DNA of 64,000 nucleotides, taken from positions 1 through 64,000 of the forward strand of contig NZ_LKDW01000016.1 in NCBI RefSeq assembly GCF_001401805.1, given 5' to 3'. Both the position numbers and the translations under genes were made by a program. How positions within the stretch are numbered: the stretch's first letter is position 1; every line of letters begins with the position of its first letter. The DNA comes from Pseudoalteromonas sp. P1-25. Its GTDB lineage: Bacteria > Pseudomonadota > Gammaproteobacteria > Enterobacterales > Alteromonadaceae. This document shows, in pieces, positions 30,005 to 39,242 of this stretch. Under the pieces are notes generated by a model. It was not told the DNA's origin, did no database searches, and saw only the letters and a list, made by a program, of their open reading frames with translations.

Positions 30005-30883
30005 TTACATTTTCGCTATTTGAATAATTAAGCGGCGGTTTTTATTTCGGCCTAAAATATTTTCATTGGTATCAACAAAGCGTTTTTCACCAAGGCCTGT
30101 GGTTTGTACTTTGTTTTCATCAACACCTAAGCTGACCATATAGTCTTTTATCGCATTGGCACGCTTACGCGATAAGTCTAAGTTATTCCAGCGGCCACCG
30201 TAACTATCGGTATACGAATCAATACTGATAGATTCAATACTCGTGTCATTTTTTAAATACTCAGCAATTTTATCTAAGCGCTTTTGTGACTCTTTAGTGA
30301 GCTTGCTGCTATTTGATTGGTAGTTCATTACGGTAAATGAAATATCCTCAAAACTGTACGGTAAAAGCTCATCTCGGCACTGCAAAAATGCCCAATAGGC
30401 TTGTTTAAAATTAACGCTTGAAATACCAACGGCAATTTTGTCGGCACTATTTTGCCAGTCTTGGTAGTAAAAGGTAGGATGAAACCCTTTTTCAAGTTCG
30501 CTCAGCATTTCCCATGCGGTTTTATTACCAAGCTCACCATCAAACTTTTTAAGTAACTTCATAGAAGTTATATCACGCGTGGGCAAGCCTGCTCGCCATG
30601 CTGGTGGCACCGCCTTTAAACCTGCTATATCATAATTTTCCGGACGCACAACCATATCTAAATTAAAAGTTAAATTTTTATTTTTACTTGCCGATGCCTT
30701 AAAAATAGCCTCGCCATAGTAGGGCACTTCGTGGTTTAGCTGGCACTGTAAGCGTGTTGTTTTTATAACTTCCCAGTTAGAGTTATCTTGATTTGCGCTG
30801 TATTGACGCATAGCCGCTTGCGATGAATAGCTCATCAGGACGGTGCCAAGGCTTACGCTAATAAAAAACAACTTACACTTCAT
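30005..30883 (-). CDS. motY: sodium-type flagellar motor protein MotY
   Basis: 292 residues, the size of Vibrio MotY. It has a signal peptide, an N-terminal domain typical of MotY (MRQYSANQDNSNWE, CQLNHEVPYYGEAIF) and a C-terminal OmpA-like peptidoglycan-binding domain (SIDSYTDSYGGRWNNLDLSR, GRNKNRRLIIQI). It forms the T ring with MotX and helps to anchor the PomA/PomB stator. This points to a polar, sodium-driven flagellum. GGAG precedes the ATG. It is divergent from rnt. Confidence 0.9.
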   Translation of the reverse strand: MKCKLFFISVSLGTVLMSYSSQAAMRQYSANQDNSNWEVIKTTRLQCQLNHEVPYYGEAIFKASASKNKNLTFNLDMVVRPENYDIAGLKAVPPAWRAGLPTRDITSMKLLKKFDGELGNKTAWEMLSELEKGFHPTFYYQDWQNSADKIAVGISSVNFKQAYWAFLQCRDELLPYSFEDISFTVMNYQSNSSKLTKESQKRLDKIAEYLKNDTSIESISIDSYTDSYGGRWNNLDLSRKRANAIKDYMVSLGVDENKVQTTGLGEKRFVDTNENILGRNKNRRLIIQIAKM

Positions 30884-31084
30884 AAAACGCTCCAGTTAAT
30901 CTACTAAGCCAATATTTTGGCGTGCTACAAAAGCTAGGCTCAATTAATAGCCAATACGGGTAGCAGTTATTAGAAAGCAAATAGCATGCCTACAATATAT
31001 TCATTAAAAAAATTATAAAGCCCTAGCCGAGTCGCCCTCAATTTTGACATAATAGTGAGCTTATCCTCACAAACCAAGAAGACT

Positions 31085-31777
31085 ATGGCAAATACTGAGC
31101 AAACACTTTTCGCACAACGCTTTCGCGGCTTTTTTCCTGTTGTAATCGACGTTGAAACCGCCGGCTTTAATAAAGAAACCGACGCCTTACTTGAAATTGC
31201 CGTATCCATTTTAAAAATGGATGACCAAGGGTTACTCAGCATAGATCATACCGTTCATTTTCATGTAGAGCCTTTTGAAGGTGCTAATATAGAACAAGCT
31301 GCCATTGAATTTAACGGCATAGACCCGTTTAGTCCACTGCGTGGCGCTGTACCTGAAGAAGAAGCAATAAAAGAAATTTGTAAAGCAGTACGTAAAGCGC
31401 AAAAAGCCGCCGGGTGTCAACGCTCAGTTGTAGTGGCACATAATGCTGCCTTTGATCATGGTTTTTTAAATGCAGCCATTGAGCGTAACAATATTAAGCG
31501 TACGCCATTTCATCCATTTGTAAGCTTTGACACAACCTCGCTTGCAGGATTAGCGTTAGGCCAAACGGTACTGGCTAAAGCATGTAGAGCCGCGGGCATT
31601 GAGTTTGATAACAGCCAAGCACACTCTGCACTTTACGATACAGAGCGCACAGCAGAGCTGTATTGTTTAATAGTAAATCGTTGGCAAGAATTAGGGGGCT
31701 GGCCGTTAGCGCCACTACCTGAAAGTGACGCTCAAGAAACTGAAAACACTCAAGAGGATACTAAAACGACTGAGTGA
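31085..31777 (+). CDS. rnt: ribonuclease T
   Basis: 230 residues of the DEDD exonuclease family. [13 protein letters not shown] holds the first Asp/Glu pair, [15 protein letters not shown] the second Asp, and [18 protein letters not shown] the His and last Asp. It trims 3' ends of tRNA and other stable RNAs. The frame opens at a GTG at 31055, but the ATG at 31085 with an AAGA box and the N-terminus [20 protein letters not shown] fits the family. It converges on the FapA-family gene with an overlap of 17 bases. Confidence 0.94.
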   Translation: MANTEQTLFAQRFRGFFPVVIDVETAGFNKETDALLEIAVSILKMDDQGLLSIDHTVHFHVEPFEGANIEQAAIEFNGIDPFSPLRGAVPEEEAIKEICKAVRKAQKAAGCQRSVVVAHNAAFDHGFLNAAIERNNIKRTPFHPFVSFDTTSLAGLALGQTVLAKACRAAGIEFDNSQAHSALYDTERTAELYCLIVNRWQELGGWPLAPLPESDAQETENTQEDTKTTE

Positions 31778-33386
31778 TTTTCCCCTCAGACAGTTTTACC
31801 AAGTGGGGTGGGTAAATACGCGAAAACTGTTTTGTGTCTTTTGCTATTTTAAGCTCCACACCTGGGTGCATTATTTCATTAATTTTTAAGCGGCTAGTGG
31901 CTAATAGCTGAGAAATTTTTTGCTTCACCAATCTTTTTTGACGTTGTACGTGCATAGCACGCGTTTTTATATGCTGCTCATTAGCGGCAATTTTATCTAA
32001 CAGCTGTTGTCGTTGAGCTGCAACAGGAATTTTTATCGCTTTTTCTTTAGCTTGATTAAGCGCCGATGTTTTACTTGCTAACACCTTTTCAAAATCAATT
32101 ATCTGAGACTGCTTTGAGCGCAGTTCATGCCAGTTTTGAGCTAAAAACACGCGTGTTTTAGTGCCTGCAGGTGCACCTAGTTCCCCTGTTTCAATACGCA
32201 TAGCATCAAGAATATTACCCCCAATTATTTTTCCGCGCGGGTTACCTGCTTTACCTACCCGTATTAAGCGCCTTGCACTTAAATTACAATGCAAGGCCTG
32301 GCGCTCTATAAACAAATCCTGTGCACTTTTAATATTACAGTACTGGGCATAGCCAATAGAAATGGTACGCTTAGCTGAAATTTCACAAGTAAATGCTTCT
32401 TCATTTTCACGCTTGCGCCCAATAGCGCCGAGCATAATAGTGACCGCGCTTTGGCTTTCAATCGTGCCTGATTCAACAAACCCTAATACAGTAATATCGC
32501 CATTGGCTTTGACCCGCATACCGTCTTTTACATCACCAGAGATAATTACGCTGCCATCAAAATCAACATGGCCTGTGCTTACATCTACATTATGAAAGCA
32601 TAAAACGTCGTCCACCCGCATGCCTCTGGGTAGTGCAACAGGCACGCCCTTACAATCGGCAATGAGCATGTTTGGGTTGTTAGGGTCTATTTTTGTGCCT
32701 TCAAAGGGCTGTAATTCATGCTCTTTACCTGGCGTGGCCCTAATTAGGTCGCCAAAAACCGTATAGCCATCCTCCCCGGGTGTAGCAGCTACACGCTGCA
32801 TTAAAGGAGTGCCGGGTTTTACGGTAATAATGGCGCCAAGGTCTTTCATATCCACCTTGCCACCTTCTTTTGCTTGAGGGCTAAGTACGCGGTCTTGCGC
32901 AGTAGAGCAAAGGCGAACAAACCTCGCATCACTGCCTTCTTTGGGGTTTCGGCCATGGGCCACAATAGCGCTATATGCTGTACCTGCAGGGTGAGAAAAT
33001 TGCTGTCCTAAAAACGTATCAAGTGCACGAGGGCTAATCCCTTTTTTCACACCAGCTTCAGCCAGCGCGGCTTGAGCGGCTTCCATAGAAAGTAAAGCAC
33101 CGCCTCTGGCCGTGGTAAGTGTTGCCTCAGCAACCATGTTTTTTTCATCAACATTAATAACAAGGCTCGCGTCCGTTGCTTTGGCAATTACTAATGACTC
33201 TTGCTGATAATTTTTACTTGGTGAAAATAACTTACCAATATTGCCAGAGAGCACTTCAAACTCGCAATAATCCGACTGCTCAAGTAGCTCAATAAGCTGA
33301 GCGCTTGTTACCGGAAATCCATTATCAATAGGGTGCGCAGATAACGCCAGCTCACCCGTTTGTTCATTAAATAAAAAAACCGACAT
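31761..33386 (-). CDS. FapA family protein (DUF342)
   Basis: 541 residues. The middle contains the right-handed beta-helix typical of the FapA/DUF342 family, with [40 protein letters not shown] and [20 protein letters not shown]. The C-terminal 120 residues are a Lys/Gln-rich coiled coil ([18 protein letters not shown]). Members are called flagellar assembly protein A; in Vibrio vulnificus FapA links sugar transport to polar flagellum assembly. Its overlap with the end of rnt means the two transcripts run into each other. Confidence 0.8.
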   Translation of the reverse strand: MSVFLFNEQTGELALSAHPIDNGFPVTSAQLIELLEQSDYCEFEVLSGNIGKLFSPSKNYQQESLVIAKATDASLVINVDEKNMVAEATLTTARGGALLSMEAAQAALAEAGVKKGISPRALDTFLGQQFSHPAGTAYSAIVAHGRNPKEGSDARFVRLCSTAQDRVLSPQAKEGGKVDMKDLGAIITVKPGTPLMQRVAATPGEDGYTVFGDLIRATPGKEHELQPFEGTKIDPNNPNMLIADCKGVPVALPRGMRVDDVLCFHNVDVSTGHVDFDGSVIISGDVKDGMRVKANGDITVLGFVESGTIESQSAVTIMLGAIGRKRENEEAFTCEISAKRTISIGYAQYCNIKSAQDLFIERQALHCNLSARRLIRVGKAGNPRGKIIGGNILDAMRIETGELGAPAGTKTRVFLAQNWHELRSKQSQIIDFEKVLASKTSALNQAKEKAIKIPVAAQRQQLLDKIAANEQHIKTRAMHVQRQKRLVKQKISQLLATSRLKINEIMHPGVELKIAKDTKQFSRIYPPHLVKLSEGKITQSF

Positions 33387-33593
33387 TTATAAATTCCCTA
33401 CGATTATGCCTGTTATTATGATTATTACTTTCACTACAAAAACTTAAGCCTCTGCGTAAAAATTAACTCCTTATTTGAGCACAACTTGAACGGTATGTTA
33501 AGTAAATGTTCAGTATTTGTTTGCTTTTTTGCAAACTTGTGCTTATTAACTGTTCACTTGATTCTGTAGGCTAAAATAAAAGTGTCACACCCC

Positions 33594-33623
33594 TTGAGTA
33601 TCAGACGTTTACTCAGTTATACT
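33594..33623 (+). promoter_or_regulatory. ssrA promoter
   Basis: TTGAGT at 33594-33599 and TATACT at 33618-33623 with an 18-bp spacer, about 28 bases before the mature tmRNA 5' end. This is a good match for a sigma-70 promoter. Confidence 0.6.
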
Positions 33624-33651
33624 GCCCTCACTGAAAGAAATTCATATTTCA

Positions 33652-34008
33652 GGGGCTGATTAGGATTCGACGGAATTCAAGAAGCCTGAGGTGCATGTCG
33701 AGGTGCGGTTTGCCTCGTAAAAAAGCCGCAATTTAAAGTAATCGCAAACGACGATAACTACTCTCTAGCAGCTTAGGCTGGCTAGCGCTCCTTCCATGTA
33801 TTCTTGTGGACTGGTTTTTGGAGTGTCACCCTAACACCTGATCGCGACGGAAACCCTGGCCGGGGTTGAAGCGTTAAAACTAAGCGGCCTCGCCTTTATC
33901 TACCGTGTTTGTCCGGGATTTAAAGGTTAATTAAATGACAATACTAAACATGTAGTACCGACGGTCGAGGCTTTTCGGACGGGGGTTCAAATCCCCCCAG
34001 CTCCACCA
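33652..34008 (+). ncRNA. ssrA: transfer-messenger RNA
   Basis: tmRNA of 357 nt. It starts GGGGCTGATTAGGATTCGAC, a standard tmRNA 5' end, and finishes with the T arm GGGTTCAAATCCCCCCAGCT and an encoded CCA. The tag frame at 33744-33776 reads GCA AAC GAC GAT AAC TAC TCT CTA GCA GCT TAG, that is ANDDNYSLAA. It rescues stalled ribosomes with SmpB and marks the unfinished protein for proteolysis. Its 3' end is a common integration target for mobile elements, and accessory DNA begins right after it. Confidence 0.97.
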
Positions 34009-34012
34009 CTTT

Positions 34013-34056
34013 AAAACCGCTGAAAGCTAGTAAATACGTAGCTTTCAGCGGTTTTT
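34013..34056 (+). terminator. ssrA terminator
   Basis: A 17-bp perfect stem AAAACCGCTGAAAGCTA / TAGCTTTCAGCGGTTTT with a nine-base loop, running into a T tract just after the tmRNA. Confidence 0.92.
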
Positions 34057-34911
34057 TCACATCTACAACCCTCTATAACACTCTACAAAATACACAAGCT
34101 CTACACACCAGTAAATACGGGCTGTTTGGCTTAATTGTATATTTTATGTTTTCAGTGCTTTTTCACAAAAATACACAAAATATACACACAGTTTTTGTGT
34201 GATAAACCATTAAATAATTTTATATAACAGCCTTTTATTAGGAGTAGGTAGCACCACTTTAGATAGAATTTCGTACGAGCTAATAGATGGAGGTTTATTG
34301 ATTGCCACCTCGTCATTAATTTTGATAAGGGTGAGTTTTTGAAAATACTTAAAGTAATTAGGCTAAGAATTTAAAACTCTAATTAATAAAGTAGTTAATT
34401 TCAAAACCCAAAATTTATCGCTTATAAAGCTTCTTATAATTAAACATTATTAAGATTTGTACAGGAAAGCCATCTCAGCTCACAATTGTTAAGAAGAGAG
34501 CAGTTTAAAAAACCTTTACCATGCTTTGAGTGAGATTTTAGCTGCAGCTTAGTAGCTCTTGATGCCACTAAAGCGAACTTCTGCTTGGAGCGATAACCGG
34601 ACATTGAGGTTGGCTAAATATCATCGTTAATTGATTCGTTAGACTGCTCTTTGCGCATATATTCACGAAAATGAGCGCTGCGCGTATGTTAGTTCATTTA
34701 ACTTTACCTAAAAAATTTAGAAAACTTACTGATAGTAATGCCTTAGTTAATTTGTTAAAACTATACAAATAGATAAATGAGCGTTAAGTCGGCAGAAATA
34801 TGCGCGATGAGCGCACTATTAAATTGTTGAACTAAGCCGCTACGCGGAGATCCTATTCTGACCATTTGAGCCACACTTACCTTGGGGTTATCCCATATTT
34901 GGAGGTAAGTC
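34057..34911. other. AT-rich stretch without convincing genes
   Basis: Some 850 bp between ssrA and the IS91-like element. The motif AAAATACACAA occurs at 34087-34097 and 34168-34178, like arm-type integrase sites near an attachment site. On the minus strand a 50-codon open frame at 34210-34362, ending in VVLPTPNKRLLYKII, reads like the tail of a lost gene. CCGC TAC GCGG at 34837-34847 is a small hairpin close to the IS start. Nothing else is recognisable. It looks like the eroded edge of an older insertion. Confidence 0.4.
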
Positions 34912-35745
34912 ATGAATACACTCATTGAACAAGTCAAAACTGAAATAGCCTACCGTGGTTATTCGCAAAGTACATGTAAAAGTTACTGCGAGCATTTACT
35001 TAAACTCAGCCATTATTTTAATAAACCACTCGATTTAATTACTGATGATGAGCTGAATATCTTTTTTAAAGATCCCGCTATTCGCAAGCTCTCCAGAGCG
35101 AGTCAAAAAATACAAATAAACAGCATTTGGTTTTTGTTTAAGAATATTTTACACCGGCCATTGAACTTAGATATCGCATTGCCAAAAGCGAAGTCGCGCG
35201 CACCCACCTATTTATCACGTGATGATATTCGACGACTTATAGAGAGTTGCACGGATATGCGCTTAAAAACATTAATAGTAGTGTGTTATGGATGTGGTTT
35301 GCGTATTGGCGAACTGCTGCGCATCAAAGTGCAAGACATCGATGGGCAGCGTAAAACCATTTTAATTGAACAGGGTAAAGGAGATAAGTCACGCTATGTT
35401 GTTGTATCAGATAGCGTGCTAAATCAATTACGTTGCTATTGGAAAATGTATCACCCAACGGGCTGGATGTTTTATTCACGATGGTTAATGGATAAACCCA
35501 TGTCCCCCTCAAGCTTCAGAAAGGCATTGAAAAAACATTCACTGGCATGTGGTTTAGCGCACTGTAATCCTCATGCTTTACGCCATGCTTATACAACACA
35601 TCAACTTGAATCAGGTATGCCACTTCATCAACTGCAACATCAGCTCGGCCATAGTGATATTAAAACCACGCAAAGTTACTTACACTGGTTACCTGAATTA
35701 GGTCATGGTGGCATTGATTTACTTGCGAGCTGGGGTAAACAATGA
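34912..35745 (+). CDS. tyrosine recombinase of the IS91-like element
   Basis: 277 residues, XerC/D-like. It has the N-terminal SAM-like core-binding region and the catalytic Arg in CGLRIGELLRI, HxxR in HALRHAYTTHQ, His in LGHSDIKTTQ and Tyr in QSYLHWLP. Its stop overlaps the transposase start by ATGA, so the two are made together. Similar pairs occur in several IS91-type elements, where the recombinase may resolve circular forms; that role is inferred. A GGAGGT box precedes the ATG. Confidence 0.85.
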   Translation: MNTLIEQVKTEIAYRGYSQSTCKSYCEHLLKLSHYFNKPLDLITDDELNIFFKDPAIRKLSRASQKIQINSIWFLFKNILHRPLNLDIALPKAKSRAPTYLSRDDIRRLIESCTDMRLKTLIVVCYGCGLRIGELLRIKVQDIDGQRKTILIEQGKGDKSRYVVVSDSVLNQLRCYWKMYHPTGWMFYSRWLMDKPMSPSSFRKALKKHSLACGLAHCNPHALRHAYTTHQLESGMPLHQLQHQLGHSDIKTTQSYLHWLPELGHGGIDLLASWGKQ

Positions 35746-36833
35746 GCGCTTTACACCTCGCTGATATTTTAAACTCGAATCTTGAGAATTATCGCCAGCA
35801 TCATACGATGAGCTATCAACAACTGCGTGTCTGTCAGCATCTTCAATCATGCAGAACAGGTCAGCTCGGTTATCAAGCGTGGCAATGTGATAACTGTGGT
35901 GAAGTACAACAAATTGGATGTAGCTGTCGAGATCGGCATTGCCCACGTTGCCAAGGCATGGCTACGGCTAAATGGGTGCAAAGACAACAAGAGGATTTAT
36001 TATCGTGTCGCTATTTCCACCTTGTTTTTACGCTCCCCCATGAGTTGAATATCATTGCGCACTACAACCCAAACGCGTTGTATCACTGTTTATTTAAAGC
36101 CGCATGGCAAACGCTGTGTAAATTTGCGAAACGAAAGAGGCATGGCCAGTTAGGCATGACAAGCGTACTGCATACGTGGGGGCAGAACTTAAGTCAGCAT
36201 ATTCACCTGCATTGCTTGATACCCGCAGGCGCGCTTGATAAAGCGCACTGGCATGAAATAGAAAAAGGCTATTTATACCCCGTTAAAGCATTATCAACAG
36301 TGTTTAGAGGGAAAATGCTCGCGGCGCTCAATGAATGCGATAGTTCATTCGCGAAGGTAAGCACACCAACCAAATGGTGCGTGTATAGCAAAGCCTGTTT
36401 AACGTACAGTGAAAAGCTAGTTAGTTACCTTGCTCGTTATACCCGAAAAGGCGTGATGTCAGAATCGCGATTAGTGTCAGCGACTGAAGAAACAGTGAGC
36501 TTTAAATACCGCGATTATGCAGATAACAACCGCGATAAAGTCATGACTCTGAGTTGTGATGAATTTTTACGGCGCTACTTACAACATGTATTACCCAAAG
36601 GGTTTATGCGCATTCGCCACTATGGCTTTTTAGCTAATGCGTGTCGCAAGCGAAAGTTAGGGTTAATAAAGGCTCAAGTATCAGCAACCCCATGCAAAGC
36701 GGTCAAGCCGAAGGTAGAGCAAGAACGATTAATACCCCATTGGTCTTGCCAGTCATGCAAGACGGGTACCTTACGATTTATTGGTGTGATGAATTTAGAT
36801 GAGGCGATAAATAAAATAGCGCGAACGAGTTAG
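35742..36833 (+). CDS. IS91 family transposase
   Basis: 363 residues. The N-terminal zinc-binding region has CQHLQSCRTGQLGYQAWQCD, CGEVQQIGC and RDRHCPRCQG. HIHLHCLIP is the HUH metal-binding motif and VSYLARYTRKG carries the pair of tyrosines (YxxxY) used for strand nicking in rolling-circle transposition. The full-length frame and intact motifs suggest that the element could be active. Confidence 0.9.
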   Translation: MSALHLADILNSNLENYRQHHTMSYQQLRVCQHLQSCRTGQLGYQAWQCDNCGEVQQIGCSCRDRHCPRCQGMATAKWVQRQQEDLLSCRYFHLVFTLPHELNIIAHYNPNALYHCLFKAAWQTLCKFAKRKRHGQLGMTSVLHTWGQNLSQHIHLHCLIPAGALDKAHWHEIEKGYLYPVKALSTVFRGKMLAALNECDSSFAKVSTPTKWCVYSKACLTYSEKLVSYLARYTRKGVMSESRLVSATEETVSFKYRDYADNNRDKVMTLSCDEFLRRYLQHVLPKGFMRIRHYGFLANACRKRKLGLIKAQVSATPCKAVKPKVEQERLIPHWSCQSCKTGTLRFIGVMNLDEAINKIARTS

Positions 36834-37096
36834 CAGCCTTGCTTGCTGCATCAAATCAATAAGTTAACCTGCTTAATTGCTCAGGCTAATAGCGACTGTG
36901 CGAGCGAAAAATATCCTTGCTTAACGGTTAAACATTCGGTTTAATGAATAGATAATAAACGCTGAGCAATGCAGGGAAAGCTTAAATTATAATAGGTAAG
37001 CTTATTAAATTAGCTGATTTAGCTAGAGCCTCTAAAAAGCAAATTCCCATAGCATAAACAACACCAACTCTGACACACCGAGCAGGTAGCGCCTCA

Positions 37097-37155
37097 GTCC
37101 AACAAGCGATTATGCAACACAAACTGCGTGTCGCATAAATACTAAAGTGTTAAGC
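37097..37155 (+). repeat. attC-like recombination site, upstream
   Basis: A 59-bp segment starting GTCCAAC (fits RYYYAAC) and ending GTTAAGC (fits GTTRRRY). Inside, TTATGCAACAC (37110-37120) pairs with GTGTCGCATAA (37128-37138) with one mismatch and a seven-base loop. The size and folded shape fit a short integron attC site. The outer boxes are only partly complementary, which is expected if the last six bases belong to the next cassette. No integrase gene of the IntI type is in the window. Confidence 0.4.
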
Positions 37156-37177
37156 GTTTCTCTAGTATGGAGTTATC

Positions 37178-37651
37178 ATGGATAGATTATATTCCCTTTT
37201 GGCATTTGTTTTTTACTGTATTGGGGTTGCATTATTTCTTTGGGTATTTAGAAGCCCTATAAATGATTTATATGAAATATCATTAAATGGAATCGAAAGT
37301 ACAGCCACAATAATTGACTCTAAAGTTAATACAACTAGGGGAAGAAAGGGAAAAACAAAAACTAAGTACAGTCATCAAATTCGTTATGCTAATAATAAAA
37401 TCGCATGGATAAATCTAGATCGAATATATCCAAACCAGACTCAGCTTAATGTTGTTTATAGCAAAACCGATTATACGAACGTCAGAGTAGGTTTTGAAGG
37501 AGATTCCTTCTATGAACACCTAAAAGCAAAGTATGGTGTAGTTGGGATTATTGCTATTATTTTAACCTTATCATTCCTTTTTTATAATTGTTTAAAGTGG
37601 ATTTACTTTTTTGTAATTAACAAACCGATAGTAAGTGCAAAAAACGCTTAA
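37178..37651 (+). CDS. DUF3592-like membrane protein, probable integron cassette gene
   Basis: 157 residues with one membrane helix at each end (about 7-25 and 120-140). Between them is a beta-rich domain with ESTATIIDSKVNTTRGRKGK and VVYSKTDYTNVRV, the pattern of DUF3592 proteins. Function unknown. The gene begins 22 bases after an attC-like site, and its stop codon lies in GCTTAAC at 37646-37652, the first box of a second attC-like sequence, so it reads as a captured gene cassette. Confidence 0.7.
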   Translation: MDRLYSLLAFVFYCIGVALFLWVFRSPINDLYEISLNGIESTATIIDSKVNTTRGRKGKTKTKYSHQIRYANNKIAWINLDRIYPNQTQLNVVYSKTDYTNVRVGFEGDSFYEHLKAKYGVVGIIAIILTLSFLFYNCLKWIYFFVINKPIVSAKNA

Positions 37652-37709
37652 CAAGTGACTAAGGTTATGACTGTCCGCAATTGGCACTTTCCAGAAGTTT
37701 GACTTGGGC
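37646..37709 (+). repeat. partial attC-like (VCR-like) sequence, downstream
   Basis: GCTTAACAAGTGACTAAGG is followed by GACTGTCCGCAATTGGCACT and TTCCAG, an order resembling the first half of Vibrio repeat sequences (TAACAA, GGACTGTC, TGGCG, TTTCCAG). GCTTAAC is the exact complement of GTTAAGC at 37149-37155, as expected for both ends of a single cassette. No closing GTTRRRY box is found, so the site looks truncated, possibly by insertion of the integrase element next to it. Confidence 0.4.
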
Positions 37710-37795
37710 TAAATAGCACTAATTAATAGTAGGGGTGGGTTAGCTGAGTAGAATGCGTATCAAGCCCACACACCACCCCCTTCAAATGTATTTAA

Positions 37796-38947
37796 CTAAG
37801 CATTAAGCTCTCTTTCATACTCATCGATAAAACTACCATAGTGCTGATAGAGTATATTAGGTGAAGAGTGCCCCATAAGTTTCGATACCTTCCAGTGATT
37901 TATTCCCTCAGAAATCAACTGAGATGCAAACGTATGTCTCATCTGGTAGGGGTAACGGTACTGTACACCGCAAGAGTCTAGTAAGTTTTTCCACCGGTGC
38001 TTTCTAAACGAGTCTTGGTTCCAAATTCTTTGCTGAGAATTTAAAAATAGGTATTCAGAGTCATGTTTTTTCATTTCTATAGCTAATAGATCACAAACAT
38101 CTTCAGAAATAGGAATTTTTCTTCGACCGGCTTTGGTTTTAGTTGCCTTAACTATACCGTCAACAATAGCTTCGTAAATTGACACCTGTTTTGTTTTTAA
38201 ACATACGTCAGCTTTTTTTAATGCAACCCACTCACTAGAGCGAATGCCTGTGTTGAATACAAGGCTTACAATTGCTCGTGTTGTCCCAGATGAACCGTTT
38301 ATGATCTTGGCTTTTTCTAGTGGTGTGAATGGGTACACATCTTTATGTGCTCCCCTTGAGTCTATGTTATTTATTTTAGGTAAATATTCCCCTATTCGTA
38401 TATTTTGAACAGGGTTTGATTTTATTAATTTATCGATCACAGCTCGAGCTAGGCAACAACGTAAAAATGAAATCCGGTTTGATAGCGTCTTTCTCGATAC
38501 AGTTGATTTTTCGATTAGCTTTACAACATCAATGCTTTCTACTTCGGAAATGTTACAGTCCCACAATGGTTTTAATCCGTTTTTAGCTTTCTTGTACCCA
38601 GCAATCGTTGATTTTTCTAGCCCTCTCTCTATCCCCCTTTCAATATATAGGTTCATGTAATCAAGAACTTTTGCGTCGTTTGGGATAGTTGTAAATAGCT
38701 TTACTTTGTTAGATTTTGGAAAATGTTTGGCATAATCAAAAGTGTCATGCGCTATTTCATTTTTAATTTGGCCCAAAAAAAATCCTGCAGATTTTAGGCC
38801 TTGCTTATTAGGTATGAATGGTACTTTTTCTCTACATAAAACACCTTTGTAGGTGAAGGTGAGTTGGAATGATGTTGCTTCACCTTTTGAGTTGTAACGA
38901 ATTACCACGCCCGAGGGCGGCTTAATTTTTTGAGTTTTTAATAGCAT
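37796..38947 (-). CDS. tyrosine integrase of the island
   Basis: 383 residues, phage-type integrase. The catalytic core has Arg in FNTGIRSSEWVALK, Lys in KTKAGRRKIP, HxxR in QMRHTFASQL, His in LMGHSSPNIL and Tyr in YQHYGSF. The N-terminal half contains a core-binding domain (DYMNLYIERGIERGLEKS). It is read toward ssrA, with the excisionase gene upstream on the same strand. It probably integrates the element described here; its attachment site lies either near 37.7 kb, just past its 3' end, or at the ssrA 3' end. Confidence 0.9.
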   Translation of the reverse strand: MLLKTQKIKPPSGVVIRYNSKGEATSFQLTFTYKGVLCREKVPFIPNKQGLKSAGFFLGQIKNEIAHDTFDYAKHFPKSNKVKLFTTIPNDAKVLDYMNLYIERGIERGLEKSTIAGYKKAKNGLKPLWDCNISEVESIDVVKLIEKSTVSRKTLSNRISFLRCCLARAVIDKLIKSNPVQNIRIGEYLPKINNIDSRGAHKDVYPFTPLEKAKIINGSSGTTRAIVSLVFNTGIRSSEWVALKKADVCLKTKQVSIYEAIVDGIVKATKTKAGRRKIPISEDVCDLLAIEMKKHDSEYLFLNSQQRIWNQDSFRKHRWKNLLDSCGVQYRYPYQMRHTFASQLISEGINHWKVSKLMGHSSPNILYQHYGSFIDEYERELNA

Positions 38948-39056
38948 TTTAGAGTTATCACTTTAATATTTTAATCTTATATATTTTATCCATAAAATAC
39001 TGTATTTTAAGGATTCTTTGCTGCGAAGTTCAGCCCAAAATCCTTTAGTAACTAAA

Positions 39057-39242
39057 TCACCCCCCTTGATTCTTAACCCATTCAGTTACACTATTTAGAT
39101 CAACCCAACGCTCCCTGACGCCTTCAACTTTATAAAAATGTTTGCCTTCTATCCACGCACCTCTCTGGATTCGAGATTCTACGGCTTTTTTACTTTCACC
39201 TGACTCTTCGCAATATTTGCTGATTAGTACTACGTCTATCAT
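39057..39242 (-). CDS. excisionase (Xis-like)
   Basis: 61 residues forming a small winged-helix protein: CEESGESKKAVESRIQRGAW then GKHFYKVEGVRERWVDL, matching the excisionase family common beside tyrosine integrases. It is read in the same direction as the integrase, about 110 bp upstream. AGGA precedes the ATG. It would bend attachment-site DNA and direct the integrase toward excision. Confidence 0.75.
   Translation of the reverse strand: MIDVVLISKYCEESGESKKAVESRIQRGAWIEGKHFYKVEGVRERWVDLNSVTEWVKNQGG

Larger units (their letters stand above)
34912..36833 (+). mobile_element. IS91-like insertion element with tyrosine recombinase gene (core)
   Basis: Two coding regions overlapping by ATGA: a tyrosine recombinase and a Y2-type IS91 transposase. 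IS91-family elements move by rolling circle, lack terminal inverted repeats and make no target duplication, so the true ends cannot be set by eye. The coordinates given cover only the two genes; the element probably extends 50-300 bp on both sides. Confidence 0.8.

Noticed and set aside
31055-31084. Upstream GTG start for rnt
   Set aside because: The ten extra residues do not fit RNase T, and the ATG at 31085 has a better ribosome site and family match.
34210-34362. Minus-strand frame after ssrA as a gene
   Set aside because: It lacks a start codon with a ribosome site and is only about 50 codons; at best it is a leftover tail of a gene.
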